Origin: Brevinematia bacterium | GTDB taxonomy: Bacteria; Spirochaetota; Brevinematia; DTOW01 | Length of the DNA: 42,169 nucleotides | Assembly: GCA_039630355.1 (NCBI GenBank) | Contig: JBCNVF010000063.1 | Coordinates: 1-42,169 of the forward strand | Direction of reading: 5' to 3' | Part shown: piece after piece, positions 33,975 through 42,032 of the stretch | Layout: every line of letters starts with the position of its first letter | Position numbering within the stretch: position 1 is the stretch's first letter | Position numbers and translations under genes: made by a program | Notes under the pieces: generated by a model | What the model was told of the DNA's origin: nothing | What the model saw: the letters and a program-made list of their open reading frames with translations, nothing else | Databases searched by the model: none

Positions 33975-34167
33975 CAATAAAGGCCAGAACTTACAACTAG
34001 GGGTAGTTTTTTCATTTTTTCGCAGTCTTTCTTGGGACTGGGTAAGTATCCTCTCAACAAAGGTTAGAAGCTAGATTTTGCTAACTTGAATTGCACTTTA
34101 GATGTATAAGCTAAGTAAAGCGTATTCTTCCTTTTATTTCTTATCGGTTTCCAGTGGAAGTTTATTG
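33975..34167 (+). repeat. MITE-like repeat, copy D (193 bp)
   Basis: Starts CAATAAAGGCCAGAACTTAC, ACAACTAGGGGTAG and ends CCAGTGGAAGTTTATTG. The hairpin CAGTCTT-tct-TGGGACTG is kept by a G-U pair, and GACTGGGTAAGTATCCTCTC follows as in the other copies. The right half is strongly diverged. The right end forms part of the predicted nadB -35 box. Confidence 0.7.
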
Positions 34168-34193
34168 AAATTCCAGTAGACCATTTGTTAAAT
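34165..34193 (+). promoter_or_regulatory. Candidate nadB promoter overlapping the end of repeat D
   Basis: TTGAAA (34165-34170), 17 bp, TTAAAT (34188-34193). The TTG is the last three bases of repeat D. The -10 box matches consensus at only four positions. Confidence 0.4.
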
Positions 34194-34218
34194 TTCTTAC
34201 GAGAATGCGAACAAGGGT

Positions 34219-35787
34219 ATGGATAGTTTTATAACCACTGATGTATTGGTGATTGGGCTAGGGATAGCTGGAGGCATCTGTGCTTACAAGCTTGGAAAGG
34301 AAGGTCTTGATGTAACTGTCTTGCTGAAGGAAACAACTGAGGACGATGGTAGCACGCATTATGCTCAGGGAGGAATAGTTTACCTTGGTGAAGATGACTC
34401 TCCGGAAAAACTCTACAATGACATAATTCGGGCAGGAGCAGAAGTAAATAATCCCGAGATTGTTAGGCTGGTGGCGTATGAAGGTCCTAGAGCTGTTAAG
34501 GAGATTCTAGTGGATGAAATTGGTGTTGAATTCGTTAAGGATGACAACGGAACATTTGAATTCACCGAGGAAGGGGCCCATTCTGCAAGAAGGATAATAT
34601 TTTCTGGCGATAAAACTGGTAAGGCGATAATCTCTAAAATCATCTCTAAGCTCAACGAACTTAAAAATGTGAAGATCCTACAGAAACATTTGGCAATAGA
34701 TCTAATAACTTGGCAGTTTCACTCTAGAGACAGGTTTAGGATGTATAAAGATAAAACTTGCTTAGGTGCCTATGTTCTAGATCTATCTACTGGAAAGGTT
34801 AAGAACATTTTGGCGAAGGTAACAGTTTTAGCAACAGGTGGAATGGGGAAGATATACCTACACAACACTAATCCAGAGACTGCAACTGGAGATGGGTATG
34901 CAATGGCTTACAGGATAGGAGCAGAGCTGATAAATATGGAGTATACACAATTTCATCCTACAACTCTCTACCATCCCCTGAAGAAGAACTTTCTCATATC
35001 CGAGTCTGTGCGAGGTGAGGGAGGAGTGATAGTAAACTCCAAGGGTGAAAGGTTTCTTCTCAAGTATGACCCAAGAGGTGAACTTGCACCTAGGGATATA
35101 GTAACAAGAGGGATAATATCAGAGCTGACGGAAAGCAAAGAAGAGTGTGTATTCCTTGATGCAAGCAAGATAGGAAGCAAAGACAAACTTAGAAAGAGAT
35201 TCCCAACTATATTCTCTACTCTTGAAGAGGTTGGCATTGATATGTCAAAAGAGCTTATTCCGATAGTTCCTGCTTTCCACTTTCAATGCGGTGGAATCAA
35301 AACCGATAGTTTTGGCAAAACGAACATAAAAAGGCTTATGGCAATCGGAGAAGTTGCATGCACTGGATTACATGGTGCTAACAGACTTGCAAGCACTTCA
35401 CTACTTGAAGGCGTATTTTTCGGATCCAGATGCACAAAATTTATTCTTGAAAACCTAAACAAAGACATGTTCAACGAGTTTCCCGATGTTATACCATGGA
35501 CAGACACTGGCACAGAATATCCAGACCCAGTTCTTATAAAACAAGACTGGGACTACGCAAAAAACATCATGTGGAACTACGTAGGGCCTATAAGAACTAG
35601 AAATAGGCTAAAGAGGGCACTAACAGACCTCAAAAACCTACTTAACGACATTGAAGATTTCTATAAGGATGTGAAGATAAACAGAGACATAATTGAATTA
35701 AGAAATGGTGTACAGACAGGATTCATAGTAGCACTTTCCGCTTGGTCCAACAGAGAAAGTATAGGAACTCACTATAGAACAGACTAA
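34219..35787 (+). CDS. nadB: L-aspartate oxidase
   Basis: FAD enzyme that makes iminoaspartate from aspartate, the first step of de novo NAD synthesis. The FAD loop is VLVIGLGIAGGICAYKL near the N-terminus. STHYAQGGIVYLGEDDSPE, FHPTTLYHP, SESVRGEGGVIVNSKGERF, RGELAPRDIVTRGI and GLHGANRLASTSLLEG are diagnostic of NadB as against succinate dehydrogenase. 522 residues is normal. In an anaerobe fumarate would serve as electron acceptor. ATG 34219 follows AAGGG very closely, and I see no better start. nadA and nadC are not in the window. Confidence 0.94.
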   Translation: MDSFITTDVLVIGLGIAGGICAYKLGKEGLDVTVLLKETTEDDGSTHYAQGGIVYLGEDDSPEKLYNDIIRAGAEVNNPEIVRLVAYEGPRAVKEILVDEIGVEFVKDDNGTFEFTEEGAHSARRIIFSGDKTGKAIISKIISKLNELKNVKILQKHLAIDLITWQFHSRDRFRMYKDKTCLGAYVLDLSTGKVKNILAKVTVLATGGMGKIYLHNTNPETATGDGYAMAYRIGAELINMEYTQFHPTTLYHPLKKNFLISESVRGEGGVIVNSKGERFLLKYDPRGELAPRDIVTRGIISELTESKEECVFLDASKIGSKDKLRKRFPTIFSTLEEVGIDMSKELIPIVPAFHFQCGGIKTDSFGKTNIKRLMAIGEVACTGLHGANRLASTSLLEGVFFGSRCTKFILENLNKDMFNEFPDVIPWTDTGTEYPDPVLIKQDWDYAKNIMWNYVGPIRTRNRLKRALTDLKNLLNDIEDFYKDVKINRDIIELRNGVQTGFIVALSAWSNRESIGTHYRTD

Positions 35788-35801
35788 CCGAAAAATAAAG
35801 A

Positions 35802-38456
35802 TCAACTCACCTTAGACTTAAGCTCTTCCAAAATCCTCAACGCTTCTACAGGCGTAATAGAATCAATATCTACCCTCCTAATATACTCAATCACCTCCTT
35901 TATCTTCTCGGGCATATCAAATACAAAAAGTGAAGGTTGAAGAATTCCAATATCCTCCTTCTTAATCTTCTCCCTAACGAACTTCTGGGATTTCTCAAGT
36001 TCAAGAAGAATCTCATTTGCCTTATCTACTATCTTCTCAGGAATTCCAGCAATCTTAGCAACAAATATTCCGTAACTTTTGTTAGCCACCCCCTTTACAA
36101 CCTTCTTTAAAAAGACAACTTCGTCCTTATACTCTCTAACAGCCATTGTGAAGTTTTTTATTCCCCTTTTCTCATCATCGCCAAGTTTTGTAAGCTCATG
36201 ATAGTGCGTAGCAAAAAGTGTTTTCCCATACTTATGAGGGTTATTAGCAATATAATCAATGACAGCCCAAGCTATTGACACACCATCAAAGGTTGAGGTT
36301 CCTCTACCTACTTCGTCCATAACTATAAGACTTCTGGGAGTAGCATTCCTAAGAATGTTTGCTACTTCTATCATCTCAACTAAAAATGTACTCTGACCCA
36401 GTGCAAGATAATCACTTGCTCCAATCCTCGTGAATATTTTGTCAATTATCCCTATCCTACACTCCTTCGCAGGCACGAAAGAACCAACATGAGCCATAAT
36501 AGCGATAAGAGCATTTTGTCTAAGATAAGTAGATTTTCCAGCCATATTTGGACCTGTAAGAATTATTATCCTGCTATCTCTGTTATTCATGTTAGTATCA
36601 TTTGGAACAAACTCACCCCTAGAAAGGTATCTCTCTACAACGGGATGTCTACCCATCCTAATAACAAATTCATCGCTATCTACAACCTCCGGTCTTGAAT
36701 AATCATTCTCAACTGCTAAAAGCCCCAAACCAGAAAAAACATCAATCTCCCCAACAAAGTCCGAAACCTTCTTTAGCTCCCCATAATACTTTGAAAGTTC
36801 AGAAAGAACAAAGTTAAACAATTCTCTCTCAAGAACTACTACTCTCTCGGAGGCATACATAAACTTATACTCTAGTTCCTTAAGTTCGGTGGTCACGAAT
36901 CTTTCCGCGTTTACCAGTGTCTGTTTTCTTTCATAGTCACTGGGAACCAAATGGAGATTAGCCTTAGAGACCTCTATGTAGAACCCTATGACCTTATTAT
37001 AGCCAACCTTCAGTGACTGGATACCCGTTCTTGCCCTTTCCCTTTCCTGAATCCTCTCAATATACAGCTCAGAGCTACTCTTTATAGTTCTAAGTTCGTC
37101 AAGTTCTTTACTCACTCCTTCTCTTATGACTCCTCCTTCATCAAAACTATTTGGAGGATTGTCATTTATCGTCTTATCCACTAGAGTGTAGATCTCAGAG
37201 ATACTTTCGGGAATCTCAATGCCAAACTTCTCCATATAATCTGCTATGAGCCCAATAATTTCGGAAAGCGCTCCAATGGAATTCTTTAGGTTAACTAACT
37301 CCTTCGGTGTTGCTCTCTTGAAAAAAATTCTATTACTTATCCTCTCAATATCCGCAATCTCGGAAAGTTTCTTCCTAAGTTCCTTGGTTCTAGAGTAATT
37401 GTTGAAAAAGTATTCAACTTTATCTAATCTAGTCCTAATGACATTAAGCTCAACTGAAGGATTAAGAAGCATCTTCCTAATGAGTCTTCCTCCCATCGGT
37501 GTTGTTGAGTTATCCAGAACCTCAAGAAGAGTATATTTCTTAGTGCCATCCAGTAAATTTGAAACTATCTCCAGATTTTTTATTGAAAATTCGTCTATCT
37601 CCATATACTTTCGGTTATCAATAAACGATATGCTTGATACACCTATATCCTCGGTAAGTTGAGTCTCCTCAAAGTATCTAAGTATCGCACCTATTACTGT
37701 TTTCTCATCTTCACCAAACGGAAAATCCATCTGTGCCTTACCACTGTGCTTATTGAATATCCTCACGCAGTCGGTCCTATCAAAAAACCACTCAGGGTAA
37801 GAGGTTATAGTAATCCATTTGAACTCAGAAAGCACAGAAGATATCAAAGAATTTGACAAAAGAGTGTTGCTAATAAGAACTTCCGAAGGCTTATATTTCG
37901 TCAACAACTCCCTAAGTTCCTTCTTAAGGAGGTATATTTCCTCCTCATCATGGATCTTATCAATATCTTCAGAAAGTTTTATTCTTTCAATGAGTATCTC
38001 ACCGGTGGATATATCTCCAAACGCAGAGAACAAATTCTCCCCTATGCTTTGAATACTCATAAGGAAGTTGTTGGACCTACTCTCAAGAACATCAACATCT
38101 GTTATCGTTCCCGGAGTTATTATTTGCACAACTCCCCTTCTCACTATTCCTTTAGCCAGAGAAGCATCTTCAAGTTGTTCACAGATAGCCACCTTATACC
38201 CGCTTCTAACAAGCTTATATATGTAATTGCTAGCTGAGTGTGCAGGAAACCCACACATGGGTAACTCATTTCTAGAGGTAAGAACTATATTCAGAACCCT
38301 AGAAGCTTCGTAGGCATCATCCCCAAAAAGCTCATAAAAGTCACCAAGCCTAAACAGTAGAAGCTTATCCTTGTGCTTCTCCTTTATTGAGAAGTATTGA
38401 CGAATCATCGGAGTTGAGACTTTTACCTCCTCAAAGAGTCTCTCTTCCTTCTGCAT
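35802..38456 (-). CDS. mutS: DNA mismatch repair protein MutS
   Basis: Recognises mismatches and starts repair. The N-terminus has the mismatch-binding motif in LLLFRLGDFYELFGDDA, with the conserved Phe-x-Glu. The ATPase end has Walker A (TGPNMAGKST, near residue 635), Walker B (LIVMDEVGRGTSTFDG), and TLFATHYHELTKL. 884 residues is full MutS1 length with clamp and lever regions. ATG 38456 has no ribosome-binding site, but a perfect TATAAT lies 7 bases upstream, so the transcript may be leaderless. It converges with nadB. mutL is not nearby. Confidence 0.95.
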   Translation of the reverse strand: MQKEERLFEEVKVSTPMIRQYFSIKEKHKDKLLLFRLGDFYELFGDDAYEASRVLNIVLTSRNELPMCGFPAHSASNYIYKLVRSGYKVAICEQLEDASLAKGIVRRGVVQIITPGTITDVDVLESRSNNFLMSIQSIGENLFSAFGDISTGEILIERIKLSEDIDKIHDEEEIYLLKKELRELLTKYKPSEVLISNTLLSNSLISSVLSEFKWITITSYPEWFFDRTDCVRIFNKHSGKAQMDFPFGEDEKTVIGAILRYFEETQLTEDIGVSSISFIDNRKYMEIDEFSIKNLEIVSNLLDGTKKYTLLEVLDNSTTPMGGRLIRKMLLNPSVELNVIRTRLDKVEYFFNNYSRTKELRKKLSEIADIERISNRIFFKRATPKELVNLKNSIGALSEIIGLIADYMEKFGIEIPESISEIYTLVDKTINDNPPNSFDEGGVIREGVSKELDELRTIKSSSELYIERIQERERARTGIQSLKVGYNKVIGFYIEVSKANLHLVPSDYERKQTLVNAERFVTTELKELEYKFMYASERVVVLERELFNFVLSELSKYYGELKKVSDFVGEIDVFSGLGLLAVENDYSRPEVVDSDEFVIRMGRHPVVERYLSRGEFVPNDTNMNNRDSRIIILTGPNMAGKSTYLRQNALIAIMAHVGSFVPAKECRIGIIDKIFTRIGASDYLALGQSTFLVEMIEVANILRNATPRSLIVMDEVGRGTSTFDGVSIAWAVIDYIANNPHKYGKTLFATHYHELTKLGDDEKRGIKNFTMAVREYKDEVVFLKKVVKGVANKSYGIFVAKIAGIPEKIVDKANEILLELEKSQKFVREKIKKEDIGILQPSLFVFDMPEKIKEVIEYIRRVDIDSITPVEALRILEELKSKVS

Positions 38457-38463
38457 AAGATAA

Positions 38464-38469
38464 ATTATA
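38464..38469 (-). promoter_or_regulatory. -10 box of mutS, probably leaderless
   Basis: TATAAT on the minus strand (38469-38464) with seven bases to the mutS ATG and no Shine-Dalgarno sequence. No clear -35 box. Confidence 0.4.
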
Positions 38470-38513
38470 AAAATGCATAAGCCATGTTTTTTAGTTTAGA
38501 GAGAAAAACCTAA

Positions 38514-38601
38514 CAAATTCCAAAACCTAGCATTAGGCGTGGCTTCCTTTTGTCTTTCCTTTAGAATCTTGCCAGTTATCAACCGAAACCGGAGTTTATT
38601 G
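38514..38601 (+). repeat. MITE-like repeat, copy G (88 bp, deletion derivative)
   Basis: Starts CAAATTCCAAAACCTAGC and ends CCGAAACCGGAGTTTATTG, matching both ends of the family with the centre and hairpin deleted. It lies between mutS and the STAS gene. Confidence 0.5.
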
Positions 38602-38619
38602 TATTCTGAAGTCACTAAA

Positions 38620-38649
38620 TTGAAAAAGTAGGTTTAGGTGCTTTACAAT
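38620..38649 (+). promoter_or_regulatory. Promoter of the STAS / PAP2 operon
   Basis: TTGAAA (38620-38625), 18 bp, TACAAT (38644-38649). Each box has one mismatch. The start would be near 38656 and the leader carries AGAGGT before the ATG. Confidence 0.6.
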
Positions 38650-38669
38650 CTAAAAAAAGAGGTCATGTT

Positions 38670-39011
38670 ATGTTTAAAGTTGAGAAAATAGGAGATGTAG
38701 TTGTAGTAAGGTTAGGAGGCAGAATAGATGTCCAATCAGCACTTGAACTAGAAAGACAGATAAATGAAATCTTAGGAATGAATGTAAACAAAATAGTCTT
38801 TGACTTCACAGATGTCCAACATCTTTCAAGTAGTGGAATAAGGGTACTGATCTCCTCTCTAAGGAGAACCACTGCCAACAAAGGTGGAATAAAACTTTCT
38901 AACGTTAGCCAATCTGTTAGAAAAATACTTAAGTTAGTTGAACTAGAAAACTTGTTCAATTTCTACAACTCTGTTGATGATGCTTTAAAAGCATTTGAAG
39001 AAAAAGTGTAA
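38670..39011 (+). CDS. STAS-domain anti-sigma factor antagonist
   Basis: 113 residues forming a single STAS domain, like SpoIIAA and RsbV: VVVVRLGGRIDVQSALELER, then KIVFDFTDVQHLSSSGIRVL. The serine phosphorylated by a partner kinase would be Ser54 or Ser55 in LSSSGI. Such proteins switch partner anti-sigma kinases, but no RsbW-like kinase or phosphatase is in the window, so the partner is unknown. The stop overlaps the start of the PAP2 gene (TAATG), which indicates translational coupling. Confidence 0.9.
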   Translation: MFKVEKIGDVVVVRLGGRIDVQSALELERQINEILGMNVNKIVFDFTDVQHLSSSGIRVLISSLRRTTANKGGIKLSNVSQSVRKILKLVELENLFNFYNSVDDALKAFEEKV

Positions 39012-39634
39012 TGCTTATTGAGAGATTGAAACTATTCTTTTCAAAGAAATTCTCTCTCGTTTCTAGATTTGATTTTTGGTTCATTTCCAAGGTTATAAAA
39101 ATAAGATGTAGCTTTCTAACAATTTTCTTCAAGATCATTTCTACCTTATGTGACTGGTGGGTTCTTTTAATTATAACCATTGTTATCCTCCTTATAAACT
39201 CCGACCTAGGAGTGTTACTAGCTATATCGTTGATAATTCAAATTCTTTTACAGAAAACTGCAAAAAACATCGCAACCAGAAAAAGACCCTATATAAGATA
39301 CAGAGAGGAAGTAAAGAGACTAATAGTTCCTCCAGATAGATACTCCTTTCCCTCAGGTCACACTGCAGGAGCCTTTGTTCTATTTTTCTCGGTAAACACC
39401 TTTTCTATTGAAATTTCAATTCCTATTTTAGTTTTCGCCATTCTTGTAGGATTTTCCAGAATCTACCTAGGAGTCCACTATCTCACAGATGTAATAACCG
39501 GAATTCTTTTAGGATTCATCTCAGTTGAGATTACAAAACTCTTTTACCAAGACATAGCTAAGCTGATTAAGCAGATAATCCCTTACCTACCTCATTTACA
39601 GCTCTCCCTAGAAGAGTATCATGTGTTTGTATAG
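39011..39634 (+). CDS. PAP2-family membrane phosphatase
   Basis: Integral membrane phosphatase with all three signature motifs: KNIATRKRP (motif 1), SFPSGHTAGAF (motif 2) and SRIYLGVHYLTDV (motif 3), between hydrophobic segments (LLIITIVILLI, ISIPILVFAILVGF). Likely substrates are undecaprenyl diphosphate or a phospholipid phosphate at the outer face of the inner membrane. 207 residues is normal. The start is coupled to the STAS gene. Its last 68 bases overlap the end of the convergent flgF gene; both frames look real in the overlap. Confidence 0.88.
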   Translation: MLIERLKLFFSKKFSLVSRFDFWFISKVIKIRCSFLTIFFKIISTLCDWWVLLIITIVILLINSDLGVLLAISLIIQILLQKTAKNIATRKRPYIRYREEVKRLIVPPDRYSFPSGHTAGAFVLFFSVNTFSIEISIPILVFAILVGFSRIYLGVHYLTDVITGILLGFISVEITKLFYQDIAKLIKQIIPYLPHLQLSLEEYHVFV

Positions 39635-40427
39635 TCTTAGAGTTTGCTTCATATGCTCTTTCTGCAGAAATCATTTTTACCATTTCCACTACCGGATTGA
39701 CATTTGATGTTTCTAAAAAGCCCTGATGAACTTTCGGTCTTTTATCTTCTTCAATACTCTTCATCTCACCAGAGAGCTCAGTAGTGCTGTAATATGAATG
39801 CCCTTCCTTCTTAAGATACCTTGGAAAATCAACAGTAACAATCATAATTCTATCAACTACTTCCTGATCCTTGATATCACTTCGGTCTGTCGCAACAAAA
39901 TCATCAAGAATCGCCGGATCGTGTGACATATCTATGAGTATATTACCCTGCTTGTCAACCTTGAAGTTACCAATTTTCACCCTTATATACCCATTCTCAC
40001 CAAGCACCTTAAAACCTTCTTTCGTAACCAGATAGTTATCATTACTTATTTTGAAAGCTCCATTTCTAGTAAGCTTTAATCCTTCCGGTGTCTCAACTAC
40101 AAAAAATCCTTCTCCCTCAAGCGCCAAATCAAAATGGTTCTCCGTCTGCCTCAAAGAACCTTGCTCAAATATAGTCTGTATCTCGTTTATTTCAACTCCT
40201 GTGCCGAATTTCCCCACTACTGGAGCTTTATCATACGAACCAAGTGGAAATGTTACAACACCGTTGTCATTCACCCTTCTTGCTAACATCTCCGGAAATG
40301 CCTTGAATAAAGAAATCTCTCTTTTGTATGAAGTAGTATTTATATTCGCAAGGTTGTTCGCAATAGTGTTTATGTTATCAAGTTGAGCTATCATTCCTGA
40401 AGCTCCAGTATATACCCCTCTTACCAT
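39567..40427 (-). CDS. flgF: Flagellar basal-body rod protein FlgF/FlhO type
   Basis: Rod component of the periplasmic flagellar motor. The N-terminus (VRGVYTGASGMIAQLDNINT, IANNLANINTTSYKRE) and C-terminus (QGFLETSNVNPVVEMVKMIS, AERAYEANSKTIQTHD) are the paired ends of the rod/hook family. The middle, LGSYDKAPVVGKFGTGVEIN and then EQGSLRQTENHFDLALEGEG, matches the protein called FlhO or FlgF in spirochaetes, where it usually stands next to a second rod gene. That partner is not here. The start has AGGGGG just upstream. A strict FlgF versus FlgG call is uncertain. Confidence 0.85.
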   Translation of the reverse strand: MVRGVYTGASGMIAQLDNINTIANNLANINTTSYKREISLFKAFPEMLARRVNDNGVVTFPLGSYDKAPVVGKFGTGVEINEIQTIFEQGSLRQTENHFDLALEGEGFFVVETPEGLKLTRNGAFKISNDNYLVTKEGFKVLGENGYIRVKIGNFKVDKQGNILIDMSHDPAILDDFVATDRSDIKDQEVVDRIMIVTVDFPRYLKKEGHSYYSTTELSGEMKSIEEDKRPKVHQGFLETSNVNPVVEMVKMISAERAYEANSKTIQTHDTLLGRAVNEVGKGLSA

Positions 40428-40730
40428 TTTAACCCCCTATTTTAATTTTCGTAGCAGTAAATCTTTTCTTCAGATTTTACAAACTACTTCCCAAAACCTA
40501 AACCTCGGTCTCATTCCCCGGGTATGAATTCCTTTTGTTGTATTGATAAACGAAAGAGTAACTACAACAATAAGACACTAACGAGTAGATAGCAAAACAA
40601 ATCCAGAGTATAAATCAACCCCCAAAGCATATCTCAACACTAAGACATACTCTCTAACTACCAAGGTTCTCAGAAAAATATGGTAAAGTCCAAATAACGC
40701 CTGAAGATTCTGTAGTTAGAATAGCAGATT
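40428..40730. other. Gene-less stretch between flgF and the DUF4912 gene
   Basis: No credible frame. The part near 40495-40555 (CTCGGTCTC, CCGGGTATGAATTCCTTTTG) vaguely follows the centre of the repeat family and could be a decayed copy. GTTGTA (40536) and TACAAC (40562) form a short inverted repeat. It must hold the flgF promoter, but I cannot identify it. Confidence 0.3.
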
Positions 40731-41801
40731 TTATTTTTTTATATCCTCGTATCTCTCAGTTTTCTTTTCTACTATTGGTATTACTGATATAGTATGGGTT
40801 CCATCAGATGAGGTTCCAACTATTGGGATGTTTCTTATACCATCAGGCAGATACATCTTAAGGTAAAACTTACCATCTTTATCAAGCTTAATTTTCTCAC
40901 CGAATATGGTTACTGTTGCATCTGGTTCAGTCTGACCGTATACTGTAAGTTCGGTATGCACCTCAAGCCAGAAACCTTTTTTCTGGGGTGGTCTTTCAGG
41001 TATAGCAAATGAACTCATAAACTCTGCTGATGATATATTAAACGGCATTTCTAAAGCTCTGATCATCATCCCAGAACCTACAACCTCGTGAAGCATTCCT
41101 AGACCTGAAGCCCTCAAGATGTCATCAGTAACTATCATCCACTCTTCGTCATAATAAGGAGAGACACTACCTCTAGGAACCCTTATTATATTGGACCTTG
41201 CTATAACTATAAAATTCCCATCAATCATTACACCTAAGTCTGCACAATAGCTTTTATCATATTCAGGAACGTTGATATACCAATTGTTCGTATAGTCGTT
41301 TACATAAACATCAAAGAAAGAATTTGCGTTAAGACCATTAAATATGCTTTCAACTCCTGTAATATCATAAACTCTGACTACCAACTGCTTGCCATGCTCT
41401 CCTCTAGGAAGAAGTCCCAGCTCTTCTCTTTTTTGGTGAGAAATTTCCCAATACACATGTGTCCAGTATGGATCTTGAACCAGAAATACTATTTTTGTCT
41501 CTCCATACTCATGAGGAAGCTCCCTTGAAGGTTCAACAATATATACGATTCCTGTTTCACGCTCATAAACTTGTGGCGATGAAACAACTGTCTCAATAGA
41601 ACGCTCTATTTGCTCTAGTATTTTCTTCGTCTTGGATCTGCAAGAAGACCTCTCCTTACCCTTAGCTGAAACCTTTGCTTTCTCTCCCTTCTCTAAAAGG
41701 CTAACTATATCAGATTTCTTCATTTTAGAATTGACACTAAACCCTCTCTCCTTTGCAACCTTTAGTAGCTCTTCCTTAGTCATTGAAGAAAAATCTTTCA
41801 T
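40731..41801 (-). CDS. DUF4912 protein with an N-terminal SAP/Rho-N-like domain
   Basis: The first 38 residues (SSMTKEELLKVAKERGFSVN, SKMKKSDIVSLL) form a helix-extended-loop-helix domain like the nucleic-acid-binding start of Rho or SAP domains. After a basic linker comes DUF4912: VEPSRELPHEYGETKIVFLV, then QDPYWTHVYWEIS, and FDVYVNDYTNNWYINVPE. The C-terminal third has a beta-rich segment (HTELTVYGQTEPDATVTIFG). Function is unknown; the family often occurs beside glycan-metabolism genes, which is not seen here. The ATG follows GGAGGT. It is transcribed alone as far as the window shows. Confidence 0.82.
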   Translation of the reverse strand: MKDFSSMTKEELLKVAKERGFSVNSKMKKSDIVSLLEKGEKAKVSAKGKERSSCRSKTKKILEQIERSIETVVSSPQVYERETGIVYIVEPSRELPHEYGETKIVFLVQDPYWTHVYWEISHQKREELGLLPRGEHGKQLVVRVYDITGVESIFNGLNANSFFDVYVNDYTNNWYINVPEYDKSYCADLGVMIDGNFIVIARSNIIRVPRGSVSPYYDEEWMIVTDDILRASGLGMLHEVVGSGMMIRALEMPFNISSAEFMSSFAIPERPPQKKGFWLEVHTELTVYGQTEPDATVTIFGEKIKLDKDGKFYLKMYLPDGIRNIPIVGTSSDGTHTISVIPIVEKKTERYEDIKK

Positions 41802-41864
41802 ACCAAACCTCCATTTCGTATCAGTATATTAACAATTATAAAGAATACTTTGCGAATTTTCAAC

Positions 41865-41880
41865 AAAAACCCCGAAGGGG
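41865..41880 (-). terminator. Intrinsic terminator for a minus-strand gene to the right
   Basis: On the minus strand CCCC-TTC-GGGG is followed by TTTTT. It would end a transcript arriving from beyond 41880, supporting a minus-strand gene near the right edge. Confidence 0.5.
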
Positions 41881-41925
41881 CAATAAATTCCAAAATTTGA
41901 GAGTTATGTGGGTATGGTTAATACT
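41881..41925 (+). repeat. Left-end fragment of the MITE-like repeat, copy H
   Basis: CAATAAATTCCAAAATTTGA is a near-perfect left inverted end, followed by GGGTATGGTTAATAC, which resembles the next segment of the family. The similarity then fades. Confidence 0.5.
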
Positions 41926-42032
41926 TTAAGTGTCCATAAGCCCTTATTCTCATCCTCAATCCCATCAATCACCACAACCCTTTCGCTCCTTCAAATTCCT
42001 TACCCCTCCCTCACACCCCCAAGCAGACAGAA

